Shown: positions 34,388-44,504, numbered from the stretch's first letter. The stretch: DNA of 64,000 nucleotides from Ignavibacteriota bacterium (GCA_002698995.1 PAAX01000010.1:186001-250000), one strand, 5' to 3'. The notes: a model not told the origin generated them from the sequence alone. Numbers and translations are program-made.

Positions 34388-34546
34388 TATTCTCCATATA
34401 ATTTATGAAAATGAAAGTAATATTTCTTATAATGATTATCGGAAAAACCATAACAAATTTAACAATTCTACAGTGAATTAAGTAGAAAACTATTACTTAA
34501 TATTTAGATTTTTTTTTCGAAAATAGAACTAAAAATAAGAGAAATT

Positions 34547-35896
34547 ATGTACATAAACTCAAAAATACTTTTAGCAGACGACGATGAAACCATGTGTTAC
34601 CTTTTAAAGGAAGAATTAGTTAACAGCGGATTTCAAGTTGATATTGTTTATGACGGCAAATATGCAATTGATAATTTAAAGAAAAAAAATTACGATCTGG
34701 TACTTCTGGATTTGGAAATGAAAGAAGTAAATGGCGACCAAGTTCTTGAATTTATTAGAGAAACCTACCCTGAAACAATCAGTATTATACTTACAGGCGT
34801 TAATGACATTAGAACAGCTGTTAAGTGTGTAAAAATTGGGGCATTTGACTATCTTACAAAACCATACGAATTTGATGAACTAGAATTAGTTATTAAAAAG
34901 GCACTTGATTTCAGAAAACTTAAGGTTGATAACGAATTATTAAAACGTAAAATTGATACCGAAAAACCGACGAGAATAATCGGTGATAGTTCTTCAATTA
35001 AAGAGGTAATCAATCTTTCTTTAAAAGCCTCAAATTCTGACTCAAATATTCTTCTGCAAGGTGAAACCGGAACCGGTAAAGAACTTTTTGCAGAGTTTAT
35101 TCACAAATCATCAAATAGAAAAGATAAGCCGTTTGTTGCTATTAATTGTGCTTCTCTGCCTGATCAACTAATTGAGAGCGAATTATTCGGACATGAGAAA
35201 GGTGCTTTTACTGACGCAAGAAATTCTAAACAAGGTCTCGTTGAAATTGCTGACGGCGGAACATTATTTCTAGATGAAATTGGTGAACTCAGTTTATCAC
35301 TTCAGCCTAAGTTACTAAGGTTTCTTGAAAATGGCGAGTTCAGAAGAATTGGTGGTATCAACAATTTGAAGTCGAACGTAAGAGTAATTGGTGCAACAAA
35401 CAAAGACTTAATGGAAGAAGCAGAAAAGAAAACTTTCCGTCGTGATCTTTTATTCCGTCTGAATGTAATTACCTTAACAATTCCTCCCTTAAGAGATAGG
35501 GGTAAAGATAAATTAGTTTTGGCCAAATATTTTCTAGATAAAAAATCATCTGTTCATCATCCCAAGCATCTTTCTTCGGAAGCAGAAAAAGAGCTTCTAA
35601 ATTATAACTTTCCTGGTAATGTTAGAGAATTAGAACACATAATCGAAAGATCAATTATCTTTTCTGAAGGTGAAGAAATACTTCCTAAGGATTTGAGTTT
35701 GACAAAAGAATTTACTTCTTTATCTGAGGATACATTTGCTACTGAAGAAGGAATTCTTTCTATGGAAGATGTTGAAAAAGTACATATCAGAAAAGCTTTA
35801 GTCTATTATAATTGGAACAGAGAAAATACAGCTAGAGCATTAGGTGTAAGTCAAAAAACTCTTTATTCGAAAATCAAGAAATATAACTTGAAGTAG
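34547..35896 (+). CDS. NtrC-family sigma54-dependent response regulator
   Basis: 449 residues. Receiver domain 1-120 has DDDE, phospho-Asp in [14 protein letters not shown] in ILTGV and K in LTKPYEF. The AAA+ domain has Walker A GETGTGKE (about 175), sigma54-contact loop GAFTDA (about 222; Asp in place of the usual last Gly) and Walker [12 protein letters not shown] Fis-type HTH at the C-terminus reads [20 protein letters not shown]. The gene is followed after one base by a kinase-receiver gene, making a two-gene two-component unit. It could act on the sigma54-like promoter before the pilins, which is an inference. Confidence 0.93.
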   Translation: MYINSKILLADDDETMCYLLKEELVNSGFQVDIVYDGKYAIDNLKKKNYDLVLLDLEMKEVNGDQVLEFIRETYPETISIILTGVNDIRTAVKCVKIGAFDYLTKPYEFDELELVIKKALDFRKLKVDNELLKRKIDTEKPTRIIGDSSSIKEVINLSLKASNSDSNILLQGETGTGKELFAEFIHKSSNRKDKPFVAINCASLPDQLIESELFGHEKGAFTDARNSKQGLVEIADGGTLFLDEIGELSLSLQPKLLRFLENGEFRRIGGINNLKSNVRVIGATNKDLMEEAEKKTFRRDLLFRLNVITLTIPPLRDRGKDKLVLAKYFLDKKSSVHHPKHLSSEAEKELLNYNFPGNVRELEHIIERSIIFSEGEEILPKDLSLTKEFTSLSEDTFATEEGILSMEDVEKVHIRKALVYYNWNRENTARALGVSQKTLYSKIKKYNLK

Positions 35897-35897
35897 T

Positions 35898-37121
35898 ATG
35901 AAAGAAATTAATGAGTTTGAATATATTCCTATTAGTAAACTTCTAGAAATTTTAACTGCACTAGATATTCCATTTCTATTAAAAGAAAAAGGGATACCAA
36001 TTAATTCAAATCATATTGAATCGGCAAGTATAGATAATGGAAAAATAAATTCGCGAGAGTTGATTTTAAATTCAGTAATCACCTTAATTATTTTTGAAAG
36101 CGACAACAAACTTATTAAAGATAAAGTTAGAAATGCCCGGCATGATATTTACAATCTCATTAATACTTCTCTACTTGGATTTGATTACATAAAATCAAAA
36201 TTCTCTTTAAAGAATGATATCCACCGATGCGAAGTAATTGAGAAAAACCTAAACTCTGTAACCAGACTGCTAGAAACTGTTTTCGATGAATCAAATCAAA
36301 AACCGAAAGAACAGTTCCTATTAAACAAAGTACTATTAGATCTCGCCAGAATTTTTTCAACTGCAATCTCAAAAGATAAGAATTTTGTTTACAGTATAAG
36401 TGATCAAGAATTTTACTTAAGTGGAATAAGAGAGGATATTTTCAATTCTGTTCTCAATCTTTTAATTAATGCCGATGAGGCCACCAGTGAAAACGGTGCA
36501 ATTAAATTATCATTTGAGGTTGATGAACATGCAAAAATTATTGTTGAAGATAATGGATCAGGTATTTCAATTGAAAATCAACAGAAGGTTTTTGAGAGAG
36601 GATTTTCTACCAAAAATAAAAAACATGAATCCGGGATAGGGCTTTTTAACGTTAAGAAAATTATTGAGGAACATGGCGGAAAAATCAATTTAGATAGTAA
36701 AGAAAACAACTACACAAAATTTGATATTACTTTTACACAAAATGTAATTAGAGCAAATCAAACCGGAGCAAAAACAATTCTGTTTGCAGATGATGATGAA
36801 ATGCTACTTGAATTAATTTATGATCTTCTTTCTTCTTATGATTTCAAAATTATTACAGTTAAAAACGGGAATGAGCTTATAAGCAAGTTTAATAATGAGA
36901 TAGATTTGATAATAGCGGATAGAAACATGCCAAATCTTGATGGAATAAGTGCAGTTAAAGAAATTCGTAAAATGAACAACAAAGTACCGGTAATAATATC
37001 AACGGGTTTAACTAAGGATGAATCAGACATCGATTCATTAAAAAATTACAACAACATTCATTTTATTGATAAGCCTTACAATTTTGAAAAATTACTGAAT
37101 CTCATCAATTCCATTATTTAG
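35898..37121 (+). CDS. Histidine kinase-receiver hybrid (no input domain recognised)
   Basis: 407 residues. An atypical DHp region with the likely phospho-His in ARHDIYNLINTSLLGFDYIK (about 75) is followed by HATPase_c: NSVLNLLINADEATSENGAI (N box), IIVEDNGSGISIENQ (G1), ESGIGLFNVKKIIEEHGG (G2). A receiver domain closes the protein (285-407): FADDDEM, phospho-Asp in LIIADRNMPNLDG, IDKPYN Lys. There is no transmembrane segment or sensor domain, so input must come from a partner. It starts one base after the NtrC-like gene; its 3' end overlaps the convergent REC-HisKA gene by 30 bases. Confidence 0.85.
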   Translation: MKEINEFEYIPISKLLEILTALDIPFLLKEKGIPINSNHIESASIDNGKINSRELILNSVITLIIFESDNKLIKDKVRNARHDIYNLINTSLLGFDYIKSKFSLKNDIHRCEVIEKNLNSVTRLLETVFDESNQKPKEQFLLNKVLLDLARIFSTAISKDKNFVYSISDQEFYLSGIREDIFNSVLNLLINADEATSENGAIKLSFEVDEHAKIIVEDNGSGISIENQQKVFERGFSTKNKKHESGIGLFNVKKIIEEHGGKINLDSKENNYTKFDITFTQNVIRANQTGAKTILFADDDEMLLELIYDLLSSYDFKIITVKNGNELISKFNNEIDLIIADRNMPNLDGISAVKEIRKMNNKVPVIISTGLTKDESDIDSLKNYNNIHFIDKPYNFEKLLNLINSII

Positions 37122-37799
37122 ATTTTCGTTCGTATGTTTTTTCAGATCAATCATTTTTATGTTATTTATATAATCAGTTAGAACCGGTTTTTTTATCGCG
37201 CTGTAAACTTCTAAAAATTTGAGTATATCTCTAGCAGCAGTTTCAATAATTGAAATTCTCTTTTCGATTGACTGCCTGTTTAATTCATCCTTTGATACTT
37301 CCCTTTTTAAAGCTGCTACAGAAAGATTAATTAGAGTAAGAGGCTGTTTAATTTCGTGGTTTGTTGTTACAACCGATGCTGCAAAAGTATTAATTTTTTC
37401 TATATCTAATATAAGTTTTGCAGTTTCTCTAAATCTTAAAGCAGAGTTTATTCTTGCAATTAGTTCAACTTTGTTAAAAGGTTTTTTAATATAATCATAA
37501 GCACCGGCTTGAAATCCCTCTTTGATATCTTTCGGTTCTACCAAAGCAGTTAAAAGAATTATCGGAATCTCTCGAGTTTTTTCATTTCCGGATATTCTTT
37601 TACAAACTTCAAATCCACTCATTTCCGGCATCATTACATCAAGTAGAATGAGATCCGGAATTTCAGTTAATGATTTTAAAATTGCCTCTTCACCGCTGTA
37701 TGCAGTTGAAATTTCAAATCCTTCATTTTCCAATCTCTCTCTAAGAATTATTACGTTATCCTTAGAATCATCAACAACTAAAATTTTGTGTTTCCGCAT
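37092..37799 (-). CDS. Receiver plus HisKA-like dimerisation domain, no ATPase
   Basis: 235 residues. The receiver (1-125) is complete with DDSK, phospho-Asp in LILLDVMMPEMSG, ILLTA and IKKPFN. Residues about 135-205 form a DHp-like helical hairpin with the H-box FAASVVTTNHEIKQPLTLIN, but no HATPase follows; the protein ends in a polar tail. It could act as a phosphotransfer node between the hybrid kinase directly upstream (one base apart) and another regulator. It is the last gene of the long pilus-signalling run. Confidence 0.82.
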   Translation of the reverse strand: MRKHKILVVDDSKDNVIILRERLENEGFEISTAYSGEEAILKSLTEIPDLILLDVMMPEMSGFEVCKRISGNEKTREIPIILLTALVEPKDIKEGFQAGAYDYIKKPFNKVELIARINSALRFRETAKLILDIEKINTFAASVVTTNHEIKQPLTLINLSVAALKREVSKDELNRQSIEKRISIIETAARDILKFLEVYSAIKKPVLTDYINNIKMIDLKKHTNENLNNGIDEIQ

Positions 37800-37800
37800 A

Positions 37801-40455
37801 TTATTTACTTTGAAATATTTTTATAAGAACATCTTCTAAATCTTCATTAATAATTGGTTTTGTAATTATTCCGTTAAAACCATTTCGTTCAACTATCTCT
37901 TTATTTTCCAGCATCGCATGTGCCGTAACCGCATAAACAATAAGCGATTTATAATTAGGATTATTACGTATATCTTTTATTGTATCAAATCCGTTCTTTA
38001 TCGGCATCATTATATCAAGTAGAATTAAATCCGGTTTATAGTTGCTTTCTAATAAAGATAAACACTCAACACCGTTTTTTGCAGTCTTAAATTGAAATCC
38101 CATTGTTCTAATAATTTCCGAAATTGAGTATAATGTATCATCGTCATCATCAACAATAAGTATATTCATTTCTGAACTTACAGCAGACAAAGTTTCTGTA
38201 GAATCATTTTTATTTTCATTTAAAATTATATTTGGTATTGAAACAGTTATTGAAGTACCAATATTCAACTGACTTCTTAAAGTTATAAAACCGTTGAGCA
38301 AATCGACATATTTTTTACAAATTGATAATCCCAATCCGCTCCCTTTATTTTTTATTTTTGAATTGGAATTAAGTTGTTTGAACTCTTCAAAAATTATTTT
38401 TTGATCGGATTCCGAAATACCAATACCAGTATCGGCAATTTCTATTCTTAAAATTTTATCATGCGTTGAAGTTACATTAATTCTTATTTCACCTGTGTTA
38501 GTATATTTTGCAGAATTAGAAAGTAGATTATTAATAATTTGTTCGAACTTTATTTTGTCAGTTAATACTTCGTATTCTTTTTCCAGATTTACTTTTATTT
38601 CAATCGGTTTTTCATTTATTAAGGATCTTATTTGTTCAATGTTTTCGTTTACAATTTCAGATACGAAAAACTTTTCAGCTTTTATCTCGATTTTTCCGCT
38701 TTCAATTTTACTAAACTCTAGAATATTATTGATCAAGGATAATAATTTTTTCCCGTTTCTGCTTACAACCGATAATCTTTCAGCATCTTCCTCTTGAGAA
38801 AGATTTCTTTTAACAAGTTCTGTTAATGTTAAGATTGCCGTCAACGGTGTTTTTAATTCGTGAGACATTCCTGCTAAAAACTGCGATTTAACTTTGGTTA
38901 ATTCTTCAGCATTTTGCTTCTCTTTTTCAAGCTCATAAGCCTTTATTTTAAGTTCCTTATGAAGTTCGAGCAGTCTGCTGTTCTGCTCCTTTATCTGTCT
39001 ATTTTGATTTTCATAAGTAATATTCAATTCTTTCAATTGATCTACTAAAACGGATAATCTTTCGAAAGCACTTGAATTTACTATTCCCAAAGCAAGTTGA
39101 TCATGAAGTTTTTCCAAGTACTCTGAAATATTAAATGAAGGTTCTGATTCGGATACAATTTCAATTAAGGCTATTATTGAATTGTTATAATTTATAGGAT
39201 AAACTAATTGATACTCTATAGAAATCTCAGAGAATCCAAAATTGATTTTTGGTTTTTCTTCCCGATAAAATATTTCAGAATAATTTTTTGAATCATAACA
39301 ATTTTTGTAATTACCGCTTAATTCAATTTCATTTTTAGGTAGATTCAATCCAGCAGAGGAAAGAATACGTAGTTTATTTTCATCAATTAAATAAATTGCA
39401 CCAAATCTTATTTTAGTATGGTTTAAAATTTTCAATAAAACTGCTTCACTAATTTTTTCCAAGCTCGGATTCTGATTAATTAAAGAAAGCAGTTCAGTAT
39501 ATTCTCTTTCATCATCATGTTTTCTTTTTAGTTCACTTAACATATTATTAAAAGCCAAACCAAGTTTTCCAAGTTCATCTTTAGAAATTATTTTAACTCT
39601 GGTTTCCAAATTCCCTTTTGCAGCTTCTTCTGCAGATTTATATAAGAAAGAAATCTGGGTTCTTAATTTAGAAGTGAATAAAAGTATAAAAATTAAGGAA
39701 AGCAAAATCCCTGTTACAACCAATATAATTAAGAGCGAAGTACTGAAAAATCTGAACTCACTAAGTTCTTTTGAATTAATAAATAGTGCAAACTTAGAAC
39801 TATTATTTTCTTGGATGGAAATGTTCTCTATTTTTGAAATCAATATTTCGCTTTCATTCTCGCGCCAGCTCTTCTCTTTATCCGAAAATATATTTTTATT
39901 GATCTCATCCAAAAGAGTAAAATTAAAATCTTTGTTAGAAACAGCTATAACTGAATCTTTATTGTAGCAGACAATATCAGCTTGAATGGATTCTGATATT
40001 CTATCTAAAAAATCATTATTGATTACCTTTCCGTATAAATATAAATTTTGTTCGTGTGTATAGTAAAGAGAAATCAAGTCAGGCGAGTTTTCAAACAAAT
40101 TGCGTATTTCAATATTGGTATTAAATCTTCCAGCAACTTTATCTTTAGCAGTATAAATTATGGGGGATGTTGAATTATCCTCCTTGCTAACAATAATAAA
40201 ATCAAGAATAGAGTTTTCAACATCAAAATTTCTTAAAGATTTTTTTGAAGTTAAGAAATTGTTGAACTCATTTTTAAGACTATCATTAAAACTTTTATAG
40301 AAGAATTGAAGTTTGTTAACGGCAACATTGAGATTTGATTCCTGCTGCTTTTTTAAAATATTGTTTGTAGTTGAATAGTAAATAAGGTTAGTTGTAACTG
40401 TGATTAACAGAACAACCGCAAATGTAATTATAATGAGGCGATAACTTATTTTCAT
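37801..40455 (-). CDS. Membrane-bound hybrid sensor histidine kinase
   Basis: 884 residues. TM1 (7-27), an extracytoplasmic sensor of about 205 residues, TM2 (about 236-260), HAMP (about 262-315, with SKDELGKLGLAFNNML), a GAF-like domain (about 325-460) and a coiled coil. HisKA has LAGMSHELKTPLTAILTL, HATPase has NNLLSNSAKYTN, IEIADTGIGISESD and GSGLGLSICKKYV, and the C-terminal receiver has DDDDD and phospho-Asp LILLDIMMPIKNG. Its start overlaps the stop of the preceding REC gene (ATGA), which itself follows the secretin gene. The placement argues it regulates, or is regulated by, pilus or secretion function. Confidence 0.92.
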   Translation of the reverse strand: MKISYRLIIITFAVVLLITVTTNLIYYSTTNNILKKQQESNLNVAVNKLQFFYKSFNDSLKNEFNNFLTSKKSLRNFDVENSILDFIIVSKEDNSTSPIIYTAKDKVAGRFNTNIEIRNLFENSPDLISLYYTHEQNLYLYGKVINNDFLDRISESIQADIVCYNKDSVIAVSNKDFNFTLLDEINKNIFSDKEKSWRENESEILISKIENISIQENNSSKFALFINSKELSEFRFFSTSLLIILVVTGILLSLIFILLFTSKLRTQISFLYKSAEEAAKGNLETRVKIISKDELGKLGLAFNNMLSELKRKHDDEREYTELLSLINQNPSLEKISEAVLLKILNHTKIRFGAIYLIDENKLRILSSAGLNLPKNEIELSGNYKNCYDSKNYSEIFYREEKPKINFGFSEISIEYQLVYPINYNNSIIALIEIVSESEPSFNISEYLEKLHDQLALGIVNSSAFERLSVLVDQLKELNITYENQNRQIKEQNSRLLELHKELKIKAYELEKEKQNAEELTKVKSQFLAGMSHELKTPLTAILTLTELVKRNLSQEEDAERLSVVSRNGKKLLSLINNILEFSKIESGKIEIKAEKFFVSEIVNENIEQIRSLINEKPIEIKVNLEKEYEVLTDKIKFEQIINNLLSNSAKYTNTGEIRINVTSTHDKILRIEIADTGIGISESDQKIIFEEFKQLNSNSKIKNKGSGLGLSICKKYVDLLNGFITLRSQLNIGTSITVSIPNIILNENKNDSTETLSAVSSEMNILIVDDDDDTLYSISEIIRTMGFQFKTAKNGVECLSLLESNYKPDLILLDIMMPIKNGFDTIKDIRNNPNYKSLIVYAVTAHAMLENKEIVERNGFNGIITKPIINEDLEDVLIKIFQSK

Positions 40456-40820
40456 TGTTCATCTGCTTGTAAAACCTTACGGATAGCAATAATCAGTTCA
40501 TCCAAATCATATGGTTTACTTATAAAATCAAGTGCGCCAAGTTTTGCAGATTCCATCGCACCGTTTACATCCGCAAAAGCAGTTAATACAATTGTTTTAA
40601 CATTTGTATCAAGTTCTTTTAATTTATGAAGAACATAAAATCCGTCTTTATCCGGCATCTTTAAATCCAGCAGCATCAGATCAACAATTTTACTTTTAAC
40701 AAAATTGATTGCATCATCAGCAGTAGTAACATAATCTGCATTGTAACCAATTTCGTTAAGTTCTTCACTAAGAACTTCACAAAGTTTTTTATCGTCATCT
40801 ACAACTAATAGATTAAACAT
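40452..40820 (-). CDS. Single-domain response regulator (CheY-like)
   Basis: 122 residues, one receiver domain: DDDK at 8-11, phospho-Asp in LMLLDLKMPDKDG (about 54), Thr in IVLTAFAD, Lys in ISKPYD. It starts 3 bases after the secretin gene stop and overlaps the hybrid kinase start by 4 bases, so it bridges the pilus genes and the kinase. It most resembles receivers that act by binding a partner (CheY, PilG/PilH type). Confidence 0.9.
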   Translation of the reverse strand: MFNLLVVDDDKKLCEVLSEELNEIGYNADYVTTADDAINFVKSKIVDLMLLDLKMPDKDGFYVLHKLKELDTNVKTIVLTAFADVNGAMESAKLGALDFISKPYDLDELIIAIRKVLQADEQ

Positions 40821-40823
40821 TTT

Positions 40824-42074
40824 TCATCTCAGTTCTTCTTTGAGATTGTTTAATTTGTATTTTTCTATTTCGTTTACGTCTTCTTTTATTTTGTCTCTAA
40901 TAAGATTTTCTTTCTTGATTTCAATTCTATCTTTAAGCGGAGGAACAATATTAGCTTTTATTAATATTATAACTTCTTTCTTAATAATTTGTTTGGAATC
41001 AAAACCAAATAAATATTTCAAACCAAAGAACCACCAAGGAAGATCTTTTAGAATTGGAATTCCCCTTCTAACATTTGTTTCTTGATTATCATACAATCCG
41101 CCGATGACTACTTCTTCGCCATTAAGTAAAAGTACCTCGGTAGTGGCTTCTGTTTTTCTAATTTCGGTACTTACTACATCCGGATTAGCAGATGATCTTT
41201 CAACTTTTAATTTCAGCAGAACATAATCAACACCGTCTTCTCTGTAAATATAAGGAGTTACATTGATAATTGTACCTGTAGAAACAAATACATCAATTAC
41301 GTTACCGGCAAAATCTCTCTGCTTAATTGAAATATCGGAACCTATTTGAATTCTACCTTCTTTTTTATCTCTTACTGTAATAGAAGGTCGCGCAATAACT
41401 TCACCAAGATTTTCACTTTCAAAAAACTTAAATGCTGCTGTTAAATCGCCGGAAAAATCACCTGATGTAAAACTTGATTTGCCGGAAACAGTAAAGTCAG
41501 AAAACTGTCCAGACTGTTCACTTGTTTCACCGCCGGTTGTAGATTCTTGATTTGCATTATCACCAAAAGTAATAAAGTTGGTTCCAAGTTCAAGTCCAGA
41601 TTTAGAAAGAACTAAATCCCAATTAATTCCTCTTTCTCTCATCTCAGTAACACCGGCTTCAAAAATTACTGCACTTATCTGAACTTCTCTCGAATCAACT
41701 GCAGCATAAACATCATCACTTAGATTTTCATTAGCACCAGCATCTTTAGATGAAATAACAATCACTTCTGCTCTTTCTTCAAATTGAAGATTATTGTATT
41801 GTACAATAATTAAAAGTGCTTTCATGTAAGGCATTTTATCAATTTGAATTCCGATTGGTGTTTCAATCTGCATAGTTGAAACAATCTTTTTACCTGTCAA
41901 TTTTTCACTTACTTTGCTAAGTACATCAACAGCTTTATTAAAAGGAATTGTTTCTGATAATGTAACAAGTTCATCGGGATTAGTATAACCGCTTAATTCT
42001 TTTTCAAGATAGTTCTGTGCATTAGCAGAAAGAATTAAAAAGGTTAGTGCAATAAAAATTTTTAAGCTTTTCAT
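40824..42074 (-). CDS. Short secretin (PilQ/GspD-like)
   Basis: 416 residues from ATG 42074, the start with a signal peptide (MKSLKIFIALTFLILSANAQ); a longer frame exists but overlaps the previous gene. After one N0/STN-like domain (about 25-110, VDVLSKVSEKLTGKKIV) the secretin core follows: VQISAVIFEAGVTEMRERGI, IARPSITVRDKKEGRIQIG, NVTPYIYR and EVVIGGLYDNQETNVRRGIPILKDLPWWF, the conserved beta-barrel end. It forms the outer-membrane channel. At 416 residues it is shorter than typical PilQ (around 700) and lacks AMIN and extra N domains. Stop of the PilO-P gene is one base before its start. Confidence 0.88.
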   Translation of the reverse strand: MKSLKIFIALTFLILSANAQNYLEKELSGYTNPDELVTLSETIPFNKAVDVLSKVSEKLTGKKIVSTMQIETPIGIQIDKMPYMKALLIIVQYNNLQFEERAEVIVISSKDAGANENLSDDVYAAVDSREVQISAVIFEAGVTEMRERGINWDLVLSKSGLELGTNFITFGDNANQESTTGGETSEQSGQFSDFTVSGKSSFTSGDFSGDLTAAFKFFESENLGEVIARPSITVRDKKEGRIQIGSDISIKQRDFAGNVIDVFVSTGTIINVTPYIYREDGVDYVLLKLKVERSSANPDVVSTEIRKTEATTEVLLLNGEEVVIGGLYDNQETNVRRGIPILKDLPWWFFGLKYLFGFDSKQIIKKEVIILIKANIVPPLKDRIEIKKENLIRDKIKEDVNEIEKYKLNNLKEELR

Positions 42075-42075
42075 T

Positions 42076-42963
42076 TTATTGGTCCATCTTATTTTCTTTT
42101 TCAAGTGATAAAACAACTTTTTCAATTATTCCCCCTTTATTTAGAATAAAGTGGACTTCATTACTTTCAAAATCAATTTCGGTTAAATATCCTAAATAAA
42201 CTTCATCCCCTTCCCACAACAAATAAGTATTTCCTTTAGAATCGGATATAAAAGCGCCGTCGGGAATTAAAGCCAGCAGTTTTCCACTTTGCACATCTAA
42301 TAAATTATCGACATTTGGAGGAATCTCATTTCTAATTAAAGGATAAAAGAAATCGAATAAAGGATTCGGTTTAAGTCTATTTTCTCTTAATTCTGAAGTT
42401 GCAAATCTGTCATCCGCAGAAAAATAGACTGACACAGTAAATTTAAAACTGACTAAATATAACGGGAACCCTTCTTCATTTACTTTAACAAGATTTGTAA
42501 TTGATCCCGATGATATTTTTTTCAATTCCTTACTTTGTTCAATTGCGTAAATCAATGAATAAAGATCATTAAAACTTGCGGTTCCGTTAATTGTAAAAAC
42601 GTAATACTTGAAAAAATCTTCTTCAACTAAATTTTGATATTCAATATTAACAAACGAGTTTGGAGAAAAATTAAAACTTACCCGGTTTACAAAATCATAA
42701 AATCTTGATTGAGGAAGATTTACCGGTACATTAAATTTTCTTAAAGCTAAAACGGAATCAAGTTTGGCTGAACGTTTTTTAATTTCTTCCAATTGATATA
42801 ATAATTCTTCGGTATCGTAAGCATTTACTTGCAATTCTTTTATCTGATTTTCCTTTTCACCAATTTCACTCTGCTGATAAAAAGAAGTAAAAAGAATGCC
42901 GCCGGCAATAATCAATATTAATATTGATATAAGTACAAGAGTATTTTTAAGTTTACGGTCCAT
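42076..42963 (-). CDS. PilO-like alignment protein with PilP-like C-terminal domain
   Basis: 295 residues. One N-terminal TM segment (about 8-28) and a coiled coil (KENQIKELQVNAYDTEELLY) are followed by a ferredoxin-like PilO domain (about 75-190, with VEEDFFKYYVFTINGTASF and YSLIYAIEQ). After a linker, residues 215-290 read LLDVQSGKLLALIPDGAFIS, then GDEVYLGYLTEIDFESNEV and a KVVLSLEKE end, which resembles the PilP beta-sandwich that contacts the secretin. It would thus be a PilO-PilP fusion. It starts directly at the PilM-N stop. Confidence 0.65.
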   Translation of the reverse strand: MDRKLKNTLVLISILILIIAGGILFTSFYQQSEIGEKENQIKELQVNAYDTEELLYQLEEIKKRSAKLDSVLALRKFNVPVNLPQSRFYDFVNRVSFNFSPNSFVNIEYQNLVEEDFFKYYVFTINGTASFNDLYSLIYAIEQSKELKKISSGSITNLVKVNEEGFPLYLVSFKFTVSVYFSADDRFATSELRENRLKPNPLFDFFYPLIRNEIPPNVDNLLDVQSGKLLALIPDGAFISDSKGNTYLLWEGDEVYLGYLTEIDFESNEVHFILNKGGIIEKVVLSLEKENKMDQ

Positions 42964-44501
42964 TATTCTTCTTTTTTACTGTTATCAGTTAGACCAAATG
43001 TTAAATTAAATGAGTAAGCATTCATTTCTCTTAATGGATCATAAATGACGCTTCTCAAAATAGGAGTATAATTAAAATCAGCATATTCAGTTAGAACACT
43101 TCTATTAACAGAATAACCATTAACTGTAATAGTATTTGGTCCTGTAGATTCAAATTTTGTTATCCAGAAATTTCTTCTTCTTTCAATAAAATCGGAAGTT
43201 CTATCAATTATATTACTCCAAACTTCAGTACCCTCAACTACTTTATCAAGCAGCATCATTGTATTATCGAAACTGCTTATTCTATTTTCTAATGGAGTAA
43301 TTTGATCTAATATTTCTTGATTTTGCTTTCTTAACTCAGTTAGTCTTTCAATTTCAAAATCAAGTTTGTTGATCTCTTGATAATTCGACAAAATGTTTAT
43401 AGTAAAATAAAATGTAGCTCCAAAAATTAAAGGAAGAATTGCATAACTATGCCAGCCAAATTGAAATGCTTTCTGATTTTCGACAATATATTTAGGAAGA
43501 ATATTTATTCCGCTGAATTCTTTAGCTTCTTCGGCAAAGTATTCTAATCCGGCTGCTATTGGAATTGCAAAGGCACTAATTTCTTCAGCTTTTTCGGGAG
43601 TTAAAGAAGAAAAGTCTAGTCCATCAAATTTCAATTCAGTCACATTTGCTTCGGGAAAAGTACCGTAAAATGATAAGATCAAATTTTCCGAATTATCTTC
43701 ACCGCAAAGAATTACATTATCTAATCTAGGAATTCCTCCATTCTCCATTTCAAGAAGAATCTTTGAGAAATAAACATCATATGTATGCAGATTTGAAGTT
43801 CCGATATCTAATGTTGATCCGACATGTTTTAATTTATTTCCTTCAAGAAATATTAGTTTTGAATATTCTTTCCCGGTATAAATTATTAATGTAAAATCTT
43901 CCGGGAAAAATTTTGTATTTCTTGAAACCAAAAAGGCAAGCGAAACATCAGCACTTTTTATTGAATTAATTTTGTAATATCGTTTATTATTACTTGCTGC
44001 CAACTGATTAATTAAACTAACACAAGGAACATCTTCTTCAATAAATGAAGCTAAAGTAGAATTTCCGTTAAGCGCAACGGAATCAATATGATCTTTTTGT
44101 ATTGTTAAATTTTTTGTGTCATAAATTTCTTTAATGATATTTTCATGCAGTTTTTTCTTATCCTTAATTCTTTCACCGTCGTAAACATGATAGTTAATAA
44201 CCGGTTCCGTTATTACAGGAAGAAAAATAGACTTGCTTAGGTTAAATTCTTTTAATTCGGATGCCAAAGTAGAGGCAATATCTCCGGAAGTTTCTTTGGA
44301 AGCGGGAGTTTCATCAAATGAAAAATCATCACCGCCATCTCCTAAAGTAAAATCAGAAATTGATTCGGCTTTGGGAGAATCTAGCCCAAAATTTCCGGTA
44401 ATAGATACCGTTTTTAAAACTTTAATACCGGATTTCTCTTTAACAAAAACAACTGCTTTAGTTTCTGTACCTTCACAATATATGCTTATTATCGGTTTCA
44501 T
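42963..44501 (-). CDS. PilM-PilN fusion (GspL-like) platform protein
   Basis: 512 residues. The N-terminal two thirds look like the actin-like cytoplasmic PilM/GspL module (MKPIISIYCEGTETKAVVFV, a mid-domain FTLIIYTGKEYSKLIFLEG, VILCGEDNSENLILSFYG). A single TM segment lies at about 352-374 (YAILPLIFGATFYFTINIL). A PilN-type periplasmic part follows, with a coiled coil (LDFEIERLTELRKQNQEIL) and a ferredoxin-like domain (WITKFESTGPNTITVNGYSV). It joins the ATPases to the PilO-P-like protein and secretin. The gap to pilT is 3 bases, and the start of the next gene overlaps its stop by one base. Confidence 0.78.
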   Translation of the reverse strand: MKPIISIYCEGTETKAVVFVKEKSGIKVLKTVSITGNFGLDSPKAESISDFTLGDGGDDFSFDETPASKETSGDIASTLASELKEFNLSKSIFLPVITEPVINYHVYDGERIKDKKKLHENIIKEIYDTKNLTIQKDHIDSVALNGNSTLASFIEEDVPCVSLINQLAASNNKRYYKINSIKSADVSLAFLVSRNTKFFPEDFTLIIYTGKEYSKLIFLEGNKLKHVGSTLDIGTSNLHTYDVYFSKILLEMENGGIPRLDNVILCGEDNSENLILSFYGTFPEANVTELKFDGLDFSSLTPEKAEEISAFAIPIAAGLEYFAEEAKEFSGINILPKYIVENQKAFQFGWHSYAILPLIFGATFYFTINILSNYQEINKLDFEIERLTELRKQNQEILDQITPLENRISSFDNTMMLLDKVVEGTEVWSNIIDRTSDFIERRRNFWITKFESTGPNTITVNGYSVNRSVLTEYADFNYTPILRSVIYDPLREMNAYSFNLTFGLTDNSKKEE

Positions 44502-44504
44502 TTA

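Noticed and set aside
42075-42125. Longer start for the secretin gene at 42125
   Set aside because: It would overlap the end of the PilO-P-like gene by about 50 bases and bury the signal peptide that begins at the ATG at 42074.
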